Of a DNA stretch of 6,811 nucleotides, positions 1 to 6,100 are shown in pieces. This stretch comes from Bacteroidales bacterium (lineage in GTDB: Bacteria; Bacteroidota; Bacteroidia; Bacteroidales; Muribaculaceae). Under the pieces are notes generated by a model. That model searched no databases and was not told the DNA's origin. It worked only from the letters and a program-made list of their open reading frames with translations. The stretch lies in assembly GCA_014800105.1 (NCBI GenBank), contig JAAVGQ010000042.1, forward strand, positions 12,460-19,270, given 5' to 3'. The translations under genes and the position numbers were made by a program. Positions within the stretch are counted from its first letter, which is position 1. The number at the start of each line of letters is the position of its first letter.

Positions 1-1769
1 AGGTCAGTAACCTTGGCGCCACGGGCACGCATTGCGGTGAATGCTTCGTGACCGGGGGAGTCGAGGAATGTAAGATGGCGTCCGTCGGCGAGGTTTACGT
101 TGTAAGCACCAATGTGCTGCGTGATACCGCCGGCCTCGCCTGCGATTACGTTAGCCTTGCGTATATAGTCAAGGAGTGAAGTCTTACCATGGTCAACGTG
201 ACCCATCACGGTTACGATGGGTGGACGCGCCACGAGATCCTCCTCGGTATCCTCGTCCTGAGCGATAGCCTCGACAACCTCGGCTGATACGTATTCAGTC
301 TTGTAACCGAACTCGTCAGCAACGATGTTGATAGTCTCGGCATCGAGACGCTGGTTGATTGACACCATTACACCGAGGTTCATGCAGGTTGCTATAACCT
401 GATTGATGGGTACATCCATCATTGAAGCGAGGTCGTTGGCGGTAACGAATTCGGTGAGCTTGAGTGTCTTGCTTTCTGCTGCTTCCAGTTCGGCAGCTTC
501 CTGGGCGCGGTTAGACGCTGCCTCACGTTTTTCTTTACGCCACTTGACAGCTTTCTTCTGGGCGTTGCCCTTGCCGGTGAGACGTGCCAGGGTTTCCTTA
601 ACCTGCTTCTGTACGTCCTCGTCGCTCACTTCCACGTGCTGTGGCTGGCGACGTGCTTCCTTCTTGGGTGCCTTTTCGTCACGACGGCGACGGTCATCGC
701 GGCGGCTGTTTCCGCCCTCGTTGTGTCCTCCGTTAGCCTGCTGTCCGCTCTTTTCGATGTCGATTTTTTCCTTACCGCCAATGCGCTTGCGCTTCTTGCG
801 GTCACCCTGGGCACCGCCTTGAGCGCCACCGTTACCGGCAGCGGCGTTAGCGCCCTGATTTTTGGACATGCGCTCCTTGTGACGTTCCTCTTTGGACTTC
901 TTCTTGGGGCGTGTTGACTGGTTGAGGGTATTCAGGTCAATCTTACCGATGACGTTGAGCGATGGACGCGGAGCGTGGGTGCCCAACGTGAAGATTTCTT
1001 CTTCCTCAGGCTGGCTGGGTTTTGAACCTGTGTTTTCAGGTTTTTCTTGATTTTTTTCGGGCGTTTCGGCCATAGGTTTATTGGGTTTGGAAGGCTGCAC
1101 CGGTTTTTCAGCCGGGCTATTCTGTGGTTTCTCCTTGGGGATAGTCACCTGTGGTGCAGGAGCCGCGCTCTCAGGCTTGGATGCCTTTTCAGCAGCCTTG
1201 GGCGCTTCGGGCGCTACAGGAGCGGGTTTCTCTACTTTGACGGCCTCGACGGGAGCTTTAGCTGCCTTTTCAGAAGCTTTGGGTGCTTCAGCCGGCTTGG
1301 GCTCGGCGGGAGCTTTGACCTGCTGGGGTTGAGGCTTAGGTGTTTCAGCCTGAGCGGGAGTCACCTTGTGAGCCTCGGTTTTAGGCTCTTCAGCGGGCTT
1401 TTCGGGAGCCTTGGGCGCTTCCTTGGTGGGATTGCCGTTCTTGTCAAGGTTGATGTGCCCCATGATTTTGGGACCCTGGATAACAGGAGCCTTTATAGCT
1501 ACCTCCTCAGGGGCGGCGGGCTTGGTTTCAGGCTTGGGCTGAGGTTCTTTTTCTTTCTCCTTCTGACGGTCAGACGAGAACTTTTCGGCGCGACGTTTGG
1601 CAGTCATGTCAGTACTGAATTTCTGCATCAGTAATTCCACAGCTGCGTCATCAATGCGTGTGTTAGGGTTGTCGTCAACTTCAATATTTTTGCTGCGCAG
1701 GAAATCAGTCACCGTGGACAGTGCCACGTTGAGATCCTTTGCTACGGTACTAATCTTTGTTCTCGCCAT
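1..1769 (-). CDS. infB: Translation initiation factor IF2 (N-terminal part; C-terminus beyond left edge)
   Basis: IF2 is the GTPase that brings initiator tRNA to the 30S subunit and promotes subunit joining. The frame is open from an ATG at 1769 to the window edge, 589 full codons with no stop. Residues 1-60 form an IF2_N-type domain ([15 protein letters not shown]...). Residues about 60-435 are a low-complexity linker: first Ala/Pro/Lys/Glu-rich, then strongly basic and Gly/Asn-rich. A second IF2_N-like domain spans about 436-490 ([16 protein letters not shown] to DEFGYKTE). The GTPase domain then starts: G1 GHVDHGKT at 523-530, G2-type GGITQHIG at 547-554, G3 DSPGH at 570-574. The rest of the G domain and the beta-barrel domains lie outside. 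G1 sits some 120 residues later than in E. coli IF2, from memory of that protein, because of the long linker. It is the third gene after rimP and nusA. Identification is secure; the reading frame is not broken. Confidence 0.97.
   Translation of the reverse strand, partial: MARTKISTVAKDLNVALSTVTDFLRSKNIEVDDNPNTRIDDAAVELLMQKFSTDMTAKRRAEKFSSDRQKEKEKEPQPKPETKPAAPEEVAIKAPVIQGPKIMGHINLDKNGNPTKEAPKAPEKPAEEPKTEAHKVTPAQAETPKPQPQQVKAPAEPKPAEAPKASEKAAKAPVEAVKVEKPAPVAPEAPKAAEKASKPESAAPAPQVTIPKEKPQNSPAEKPVQPSKPNKPMAETPEKNQEKPENTGSKPSQPEEEEIFTLGTHAPRPSLNVIGKIDLNTLNQSTRPKKKSKEERHKERMSKNQGANAAAGNGGAQGGAQGDRKKRKRIGGKEKIDIEKSGQQANGGHNEGGNSRRDDRRRRDEKAPKKEARRQPQHVEVSDEDVQKQVKETLARLTGKGNAQKKAVKWRKEKREAASNRAQEAAELEAAESKTLKLTEFVTANDLASMMDVPINQVIATCMNLGVMVSINQRLDAETINIVADEFGYKTEYVSAEVVEAIAQDEDTEEDLVARPPIVTVMGHVDHGKTSLLDYIRKANVIAGEAGGITQHIGAYNVNLADGRHLTFLDSPGHEAFTAMRARGAKVTD
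1176..1289 (-). repeat. Imperfect 33-bp duplication inside the IF2 linker
   Basis: Two 11-codon units, at 1176-1208 and 1257-1289, match at about 27 of 33 bases by hand count. They encode [11 protein letters not shown] (IF2 residues 188-198) and [11 protein letters not shown] (residues 161-171), 27 residues apart. They lie in the Ala/Pro/Lys/Glu-rich linker, where such repeats commonly expand and contract. A structural role beyond spacing is not evident. Confidence 0.6.
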
Positions 1770-1868
1770 GTAATTCTCTTCTTTTAATTAACTCATTAGG
1801 AGCTATAAAACCCCAATTACAATCACTGTTTATTGCGCGGCGTTGAAGCGTGCCGGCCAAACAGTCGT
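1770..1868. other. nusA-infB intergenic gap
   Basis: These 99 bases separate the nusA stop from the infB start. They are A/T-rich next to the infB ATG (minus strand reads TTAATTAAAAGAAGAGAATT just before it) and more G/C-rich near nusA. I see no TAnnTTTG box on the minus strand and no hairpin followed by a U-run, so the two genes are most simply read as one transcript. No purine-rich Shine-Dalgarno site is clearly placed; AGAAGAG is the nearest approach. Confidence 0.5.
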
Positions 1869-3125
1869 TTAGTCCTCAAACTCAGCCTTGAGAACTTCCA
1901 GAACCTGGTCAACGGTTGACTCCTCGAGGTCAGCACGCTCTATGAGCTGCTCGCGGGGAGTGTTGAGCACGTTCTTAGCAGTGATACAGCCGATGTTCTT
2001 CAGCGCATCGATTACCCAGCCGTCAATTTCGTCCTTGAACTCGTCGAGGTAGATGTCCTCCTCGGCAGCTTCCTCAGTGTCGCGGTAAACGTCGATTACG
2101 TAGCCGGTGAGCATTGATGCGAGCTTGATGTTGAGGCCGCCTTTACCGATGGCAAGCGAAACTTCCTCAGGACGCAGGAATACTTCAGCTTTCTTCTCTT
2201 CCTCGTCGAGTCGGATAGATGACACGCGGGCGGGGCTGAGGGCGCGCTGGATGAGCAATGAGGGATTGGCTGTATAATTGATTACATCGATGTTTTCGTT
2301 GCGGAGCTCGCGCACGATGCCATGGATTCGAGATCCTTTTACACCGACACAGGCACCGACGGGGTCGATGCGGTCATCGTAGCTCTCAACGGCAATCTTG
2401 GCACGCTCTCCCGGGATGCGGGCAACGGCGCGGATGTTGATGAGGCCGTCATGGATTTCGGGAACTTCGAGCTCGAAAAGGCGGCGGAGGAAGGCTTCAC
2501 TTGTGCGTGAAACGTAGATGCGGGGATTGTTGTTGGTGTTGTCAACCTTGCTGATGACAGCGCGAACGTTTTCACCCTTGCGGAAGAAGTCACCGGGGAT
2601 TGATTCACTCTTGAGGAGGTGGAGTTCATTCTTCTCGACATCCATGAGCAGGGTTTCCTTGCTCCACGTCTGGTACACTTCGCCTGACACGAGCTCGCCC
2701 TCGAGGTCTTTGAACTTGTTGTAGAGAGCATCCTTCTGGAGATCAAGGATTTTAGACTGGAGAGTCTGGCGCAGGTTGAGGATAGCGCGACGACCGAAGT
2801 TGGCAAAAATGATTTCCTTCGTGTGCTCCTCGCCAATCTCTACTTCAGGGTCATTGTCAGCACGAGCGTCTGAGAGTGAAATCTGGCGGTTGGGGTCATC
2901 AACTTCACCATCGGGAACAACCTGGAGATTCTGGAAAATCTGAACGTCGCCCTTGTCAGGGTTCATGATGACGTCAAGGTTCTCGTCAGTGCCGAACATT
3001 TTAGCGAGTACGTTACGGAAAGACTCTTCAAGCACGCTTATCATCGTGGTCTTGTCGATGTTCTTCAGTTCCTTGAACTCGGCAAATCGCTCGACCATAT
3101 TGGGGGTTTCCTCTTTCTTAGCCAT
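1869..3125 (-). CDS. nusA: Transcription termination/antitermination factor NusA
   Basis: NusA binds RNA polymerase and nascent RNA and modulates pausing, intrinsic termination and antitermination. The 418-residue product has the full core: an N-terminal polymerase-binding domain (about 1-135), an S1 domain (about 144-210), then RTSEAFLRRLFELEVPEI at 207-224 leading into KH1, with DPVGACVGVKGSRI at 254-267. KH2 contains LAIGKGGLN at 324-332. After an acidic stretch (about 347-368) there is a single short helical C-terminal segment (about 370-418, IGCITAKNVLNTPREQL...). E. coli NusA is about 495 residues with two acidic-repeat domains, so this protein is shorter at the C-terminus, which I believe is usual in Bacteroidetes. 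The ATG at 3125 gives the expected MAKKEE start, 33 bases from the rimP stop. It sits between rimP and infB, a conserved order. Confidence 0.98.
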   Translation of the reverse strand: MAKKEETPNMVERFAEFKELKNIDKTTMISVLEESFRNVLAKMFGTDENLDVIMNPDKGDVQIFQNLQVVPDGEVDDPNRQISLSDARADNDPEVEIGEEHTKEIIFANFGRRAILNLRQTLQSKILDLQKDALYNKFKDLEGELVSGEVYQTWSKETLLMDVEKNELHLLKSESIPGDFFRKGENVRAVISKVDNTNNNPRIYVSRTSEAFLRRLFELEVPEIHDGLINIRAVARIPGERAKIAVESYDDRIDPVGACVGVKGSRIHGIVRELRNENIDVINYTANPSLLIQRALSPARVSSIRLDEEEKKAEVFLRPEEVSLAIGKGGLNIKLASMLTGYVIDVYRDTEEAAEEDIYLDEFKDEIDGWVIDALKNIGCITAKNVLNTPREQLIERADLEESTVDQVLEVLKAEFED

Positions 3126-3158
3126 AAGTTGGGTTATATTTTAGATTTTATATATTCA

Positions 3159-3626
3159 TTATTTAAAGTTGATGAGGTAGCAGGCCTTCTTGACATTGTC
3201 CATAGACATAGTGAGGGGCTCGGAGACCATCACGGGACGCTTGGCTCCCGGTTCCTTTACCTTGCGGGTTACCTCGATAGTGAAGTCAGTGCCTTCAACC
3301 GCGGTGAGCTTGCCGGTGAGTTTCTTGCCGTCACGGGTGAGCACCTCGATGTCATTGCCAATGTTCTTGACATACTGGGCGGGAACCTTGAAGGGAGAGG
3401 TGAGACCGGCTGAACCGACTTCGAGCTCGTAGTCCTCAACGTCCCTGTCAACGGCACTCTCAATGGCGCGAGTGACGCTTGCACAGGTGTCGATGTCGAG
3501 GCCGTTTTGTGAATCGAGTTCAACGGTTACCCTGTTGTCAGGAGTCACTTTAACTTCGACAATAAAGATGTCTGAGCCTTCAATGGCGTCGCTGACTGCC
3601 TTTATTATGAGATTTTTGTCTACCAT
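3159..3626 (-). CDS. rimP: Ribosome maturation factor RimP
   Basis: RimP assists late maturation of the 30S ribosomal subunit. The 155-residue product is of normal family length. The N-terminal alpha/beta domain (about 1-75) ends in the signature region DYELEVGSAGLTSPF at 65-79. This aligns with the family's YxLEVSSPGxxRPL, with GSAG replacing SSPG. The C-terminal Sm-like beta domain (about 82-155) includes the RDGKKLTGKL segment at 98-107 and ends with a short hydrophobic strand. Placement directly before nusA and infB matches the conserved rimP-nusA-infB order and supports the call. The ATG at 3626 is the first in-frame start after the predicted promoter; the leader just before it is A/T-rich with no Shine-Dalgarno site, as is common in Bacteroidetes. 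Confidence 0.95.
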   Translation of the reverse strand: MVDKNLIIKAVSDAIEGSDIFIVEVKVTPDNRVTVELDSQNGLDIDTCASVTRAIESAVDRDVEDYELEVGSAGLTSPFKVPAQYVKNIGNDIEVLTRDGKKLTGKLTAVEGTDFTIEVTRKVKEPGAKRPVMVSEPLTMSMDNVKKACYLINFK

Positions 3627-3649
3627 ACAATCTAAACATTAATATGTAA

Positions 3650-3674
3650 AAGAGGAAGCACGCGGCCTCCTCTT
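3650..3674 (-). promoter_or_regulatory. Hairpin at the 5' end of the rimP operon leader
   Basis: Minus-strand AAGAGGA (3674-3668) pairs perfectly with TCCTCTT (3656-3650). After one mismatch, GC/GC adds two more pairs around a five-base loop (CGCGT). The stem begins only a few bases after the predicted transcription start and is followed by a short T-run (TTTT counting the end of the stem). It could stabilise the mRNA 5' end or act as a weak attenuator; the U-run is too short to call a terminator. Confidence 0.5.
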
Positions 3675-3683
3675 GATTGAGTA

Positions 3684-3714
3684 CAAAGATAATATATTTA
3701 TTCCCCAAAATCAA
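3684..3714 (-). promoter_or_regulatory. Promoter of the rimP-nusA-infB operon
   Basis: On the minus strand TATCTTTG (3691-3684) matches the Bacteroidetes -7 consensus TAnnTTTG exactly. A TTGA at 3714-3711 lies 19 bases upstream, within the 19-21 base spacing expected for the -33 TTTG element, though it is an imperfect copy. The spacer is A/T-rich. By analogy with characterised Bacteroides promoters, transcription would begin near 3677-3678, giving a leader of about 50 bases before the rimP ATG. No experimental start site is known to me. Confidence 0.65.
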
Positions 3715-3822
3715 CCCCCGGCGCTTCACGATGCAAGTGAAATCGTTAAATTGAGGGGAGAAAGTTGTGATTTTAATATAAATTATAATAAATTAACACC
3801 ATGAGAGAGCTTTGAGTTCCCT

Positions 3823-3830
3823 TATCTTTG
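3823..3830 (+). promoter_or_regulatory. -7 promoter element of the choloylglycine hydrolase-family gene
   Basis: TATCTTTG is an exact match to TAnnTTTG. No good TTTG lies 19-21 bases upstream (the sequence there is around CACCATGAG), so the -33 element is weak or degenerate. The upstream region (about 3770-3795) is very A/T-rich. Transcription would start near 3836-3838, which leaves a leader of about 77 bases and rules out start codons before 3836. Confidence 0.55.
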
Positions 3831-3840
3831 TTTTAACACT

Positions 3841-3875
3841 GCAACCGCGGCTCAATTTAGAGCCGGATGAGTTGC
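3841..3875 (+). promoter_or_regulatory. Two-part hairpin in the 5' leader of the choloylglycine hydrolase-family gene
   Basis: A lower stem GCAAC (3841-3845) / GTTGC (3871-3875) encloses an upper stem CGGCTC (3848-3853) / GAGCCG (3860-3865) with loop AATTTA and an asymmetric internal loop between the stems. It begins within a few bases of the predicted transcription start. It lacks a following U-run, so it is not a terminator. The start codon is 39 bases beyond the structure, so direct blocking of the start codon is not evident. Role unknown. Confidence 0.5.
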
Positions 3876-3913
3876 CTGAACTTACTTTAATAACTTCAAA
3901 AATTCTATTGACT

Positions 3914-4975
3914 ATGAAAATGAAACTCATCATCGGCTCCTTTGTTTTAGCAGCCGCCGCTTTCTTTGGAACTGAAAAAGCCGAGGCTTGTACCCGTGCT
4001 TTATATACAGGCCCCACTCCTGCTGAGGCAGGCGCTCAGCCCCTGCGCATCGTGGGACGATCACTTGACTGGAAAACTCCCATTCCCACTAATCTTTACG
4101 TCTATCCCCGTGGCATGGCCAAGAAGGGCAATACACTCCCGGGCTCGGTTGAATGGATTTCAAAATACGGTGCAGTATATGCCGTGGGGTATGACGGCGG
4201 TGTGACTGAGGGTATGAACGAAAAGGGACTCGTAATCAACGGCCTTTTCTGTAAGGGTACAGTGTACGTAAACCCTGAGACTGACAATCGTCCTCCCATG
4301 TCAATGGCAATGTTCGTTGCATGGTTGCTTGACATGAATGCAACCACTCCTGAGGTCGTAAAGGTGCTCAAGGAGCAGAATTTCACCATCTCAGGTGCGA
4401 CATTTGACGGCGGAACAGTTTCAGCTCTCCACTGGGGCATCACTGACGCCGAGGGTCGCACTGCTATCCTCGAGTTTGATAACGGCAACGTAAACATATA
4501 TGAGGGTGACTATCCTGTGCTCACAAACGACCCCACTTTCCCCCAGATGCAGGCTATCAATGACTACTGGGTAAAAGTGGGTGGTGCAAACATGCTTCCC
4601 GGTACTGTAAAAAGCCCTGACCGCTTCGTGCGTGCAAGCTACTTTGTCAACCATGTTGACAAGACAAATGATGCCAAGACAGGTTTCGCTATCATCCGTT
4701 CAATCCTCATGAACGCATCAGTGCCTTATCTCTACACTGTAGAAACCGAGCCTAACGTTTCATCAACCCAGTGGCGCTCATTCGCCAATATCCGAGACCT
4801 CCGTTACTACTTTGACATAGTAACTAATGACGGTGTTTACTACATTGACCTCAAGAAATGTAACCTTGAGCCCGGGGCATCAGTGATGAAGCTTGACACT
4901 TCCAAGGAGACTGAAATAGTGGGTGAGGCTAATGCTTACCTCAAACCCTCAGCACCTTTTACTCCAATGTATTAA
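3914..4975 (+). CDS. Exported linear amide C-N hydrolase, choloylglycine hydrolase family (bile salt hydrolase / penicillin V acylase type)
   Basis: This Ntn-hydrolase family cleaves linear amide bonds, such as glycine- or taurine-conjugated bile acids or penicillin V, using an N-terminal Cys. The 353-residue product starts with a signal peptide (MKMK, hydrophobic 5-19, then TEKAEA) whose predicted cleavage after Ala25 exposes the nucleophile Cys26 in CTRALY. Other family residues are visible: Arg49 and Asp52 in GRSLDW, EGMNEKGL at 99-106, LHWGITD at 172-178, Asn205 in VLTNDPTF, and Arg237 in SPDRFVRASYF. It resembles Bacteroides bile salt hydrolases closely, as far as I can recall them. Cys-to-Arg spacing is 23 rather than the usual 16, implying a loop insertion near residues 33-42. 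The start at 3914 is chosen because it gives the signal peptide and follows the promoter; earlier in-frame codons would begin before the transcript. Substrate cannot be fixed from sequence. Likely periplasmic. Confidence 0.93.
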   Translation: MKMKLIIGSFVLAAAAFFGTEKAEACTRALYTGPTPAEAGAQPLRIVGRSLDWKTPIPTNLYVYPRGMAKKGNTLPGSVEWISKYGAVYAVGYDGGVTEGMNEKGLVINGLFCKGTVYVNPETDNRPPMSMAMFVAWLLDMNATTPEVVKVLKEQNFTISGATFDGGTVSALHWGITDAEGRTAILEFDNGNVNIYEGDYPVLTNDPTFPQMQAINDYWVKVGGANMLPGTVKSPDRFVRASYFVNHVDKTNDAKTGFAIIRSILMNASVPYLYTVETEPNVSSTQWRSFANIRDLRYYFDIVTNDGVYYIDLKKCNLEPGASVMKLDTSKETEIVGEANAYLKPSAPFTPMY

Positions 4976-5000
4976 TTAGGTAAAATTAACAGGAATTTAT

Positions 5001-5008
5001 TATCTTTG
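5001..5008 (+). promoter_or_regulatory. Candidate -7 element for the phosphatase-fold gene, overlapping the terminator
   Basis: TATCTTTG again matches TAnnTTTG exactly and overlaps the first two bases of the terminator stem. There is no TTTG 19-21 bases upstream. If used, transcription would begin near 5014, inside the left arm of the hairpin, giving a leader of about 57 bases. The match could be chance in an A/T-rich gap, so confidence is modest. Confidence 0.4.
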
Positions 5009-5047
5009 GATTGACTTTCCAATTTTGGCGAGTCAATCCATTTTTTT
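5007..5047 (+). terminator. Intrinsic terminator after the choloylglycine hydrolase-family gene
   Basis: TGGATTGACT (5007-5016) and AGTCAATCCA (5031-5040) form a perfect ten-pair stem. Inside it CCAA/TTGG (5019-5022 / 5025-5028) can add an upper stem after a two-by-two internal loop. Seven T's follow at 5041-5047. It lies 31 bases after the stop codon and works only in the plus direction, since the minus side lacks a T-run. Confidence 0.85.
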
Positions 5048-5071
5048 GTTTAAACCCCAATCGATTATCTC

Positions 5072-6100
5072 ATGAATAAAATTGCTGCGACTATACTTTC
5101 AATCCTGGCCGTGGGCTCTACCGCAGTTCAGGCCCGAGACCTTTGCGTGATGCACTTCAACATATGGCAGGAGGGCACTATGGTGCCCGGCGGCTTTGAG
5201 GCGCTCGCTGATGAGATTGCACGCCAGAATCCTGACATCGTGATGCTCAGCGAAGTGCGCAATTACAACGATACCCGATTTTGTGACCGAATAACCGAGG
5301 CCCTCGCAAAGCGTGGTGCTGAGTATCATTCATTTTACACTACAAGTTCAGGACTTCTGAGCCGTACTGAGGTGACCGATTCAGCCGTCATATTTCCCTA
5401 CAACGGCGACCATGGCTCAGTCCACAAGCTCGTTACCGAGATTGACGGGCATCGTGTCGCTGCTTATACTGCACACCTTGATTATTTGAACGATACATAT
5501 TACGAAGTGCGTGGTTATGATGGAAATACATGGAAACAGATTGAACCGGTAACTGACCCCGCCGAGCTTAATCGTAGAAATCTTTTGTCACAGCGTGACG
5601 AGGCGGCTGAAAGTGCTGCCAAGGATATCGCCGGGGAGATTGAGCGTGGAAGTCTCGTGTTTCTTGGTGGCGACCTGAATGAACCGTCAGGTCTCGACTG
5701 GACTGAGGCTACAGCCGCAATTGCTGACCATAACGGCGTGGTAATCAATTGGCCCACAATAGATATATTGCATAAGGCAGGACTTGTGGATACCTACCGT
5801 GAGATTTACCCTGACCCTGTGGAATATCCCGGATACACCTATCCGTCATCTAATGAGATAATTCCTATAAATAAATTGTCATGGGCACTCGGTGCTGACG
5901 AGCGCGACCGCATCGACTATATTTTTTATGTGCCTGACTCTCGCCTGAAACTGGAATCAGTCAATATCGTTGGTCCTCAGCGTGACATCATACGTGGCGA
6001 GCGCGTAGAAACAGAGTGGGGCAAGCGTGACATTACCGCCCCCATTGACGTGTGGCCCAGCGATCACCGCGCCGTCGTCGCCCGCTTCACCCTCGATTGA
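5072..6100 (+). CDS. Secreted endonuclease/exonuclease/phosphatase-family protein
   Basis: This is a metal-dependent phosphodiesterase/phosphomonoesterase fold (DNase I / exonuclease III / sphingomyelinase superfamily). The 342-residue product begins with a signal peptide (MNKIAATILSILAVGSTAVQA, cleavage after about residue 21). The superfamily motifs occur in order: Asn30 in FNIW, the metal-ligand Glu61 in LSEV, His135 in TAHLDY, Asp201 and Asn203 in GGDLNEPS, Asp282 in RIDYIF, and Asp331-His332 in SDHRAVVA. All expected active-site residues are therefore present and the enzyme should be active. The region between His135 and Asp201 (about 140-185, RGYDGNTW to QRDEAAE) is a longer insertion typical of some secreted bacterial members. 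Substrate is unknown: nucleic acid, phospholipid or sugar phosphate are all possible. It follows the amide hydrolase in the same direction but is separated by a terminator. The ATG at 5072 is the only start that gives the signal peptide. Confidence 0.9.
   Translation: MNKIAATILSILAVGSTAVQARDLCVMHFNIWQEGTMVPGGFEALADEIARQNPDIVMLSEVRNYNDTRFCDRITEALAKRGAEYHSFYTTSSGLLSRTEVTDSAVIFPYNGDHGSVHKLVTEIDGHRVAAYTAHLDYLNDTYYEVRGYDGNTWKQIEPVTDPAELNRRNLLSQRDEAAESAAKDIAGEIERGSLVFLGGDLNEPSGLDWTEATAAIADHNGVVINWPTIDILHKAGLVDTYREIYPDPVEYPGYTYPSSNEIIPINKLSWALGADERDRIDYIFYVPDSRLKLESVNIVGPQRDIIRGERVETEWGKRDITAPIDVWPSDHRAVVARFTLD

Larger units (their letters stand above)
3627..3913. other. Divergent intergenic region between rimP and the choloylglycine hydrolase-family gene
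   Basis: This 287-base gap holds both outward promoters and both leader hairpins described separately. Between the two -7 boxes the sequence is A/T-rich (about 3743-3800), and includes a minor five-pair inverted repeat TTCAC/GTGAA (3725-3729 / 3737-3741) that is too weak to call an operator. No open frame here looks like a gene. Confidence 0.6.

Noticed and set aside
403..917. Two plus-strand open frames opposite infB with hydrophobic stretches that look like membrane segments
   Set aside because: They are antisense shadows of basic and acidic codons of the IF2 linker and N domain; no upstream promoter box.
1047..1634. Long plus-strand open frame opposite the infB linker (Gly/Leu/Phe/Ser-rich, 195 codons)
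   Set aside because: It is the antisense reading of Ala/Lys/Pro/Glu-rich codons, which rarely give stops in that frame. It has no promoter, no plausible domain, and lies wholly inside a certain gene.
1751..1759. TAATCTTTG in the infB start region as a plus-strand promoter box
   Set aside because: The spacing is TA-N3-TTTG rather than TA-N2-TTTG, and it faces into the rightward direction with no gene following.
2339..2836. Minus-strand 165-codon frame inside nusA
   Set aside because: It is a shifted frame of nusA with Ser/Arg-rich low-complexity translation; the nusA frame is intact and unmistakable.
3666..3673. AGAGGAGG on the minus strand as a Shine-Dalgarno site for rimP
   Set aside because: It is about 40 bases before the ATG and lies in the leader hairpin stem, too far to position a ribosome at the start codon.
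3725..3741. Inverted repeat TTCAC/GTGAA between the divergent promoters as an operator
   Set aside because: Only five pairs around a seven-base spacer, expected by chance in a region of this size.
3812..3913. Earlier TTG start that would lengthen the choloylglycine hydrolase-family protein by 34 residues
   Set aside because: It lies upstream of the -7 box at 3823-3830 and would bury the signal peptide; the ATG at 3914 gives a normal signal peptide.
3957..3994. Lipoprotein signal at AEAC
   Set aside because: A lipobox needs a small or hydrophobic residue pattern such as L-A-G before Cys; Glu at -2 and Ala at -3 do not fit, and the Cys is the catalytic nucleophile.
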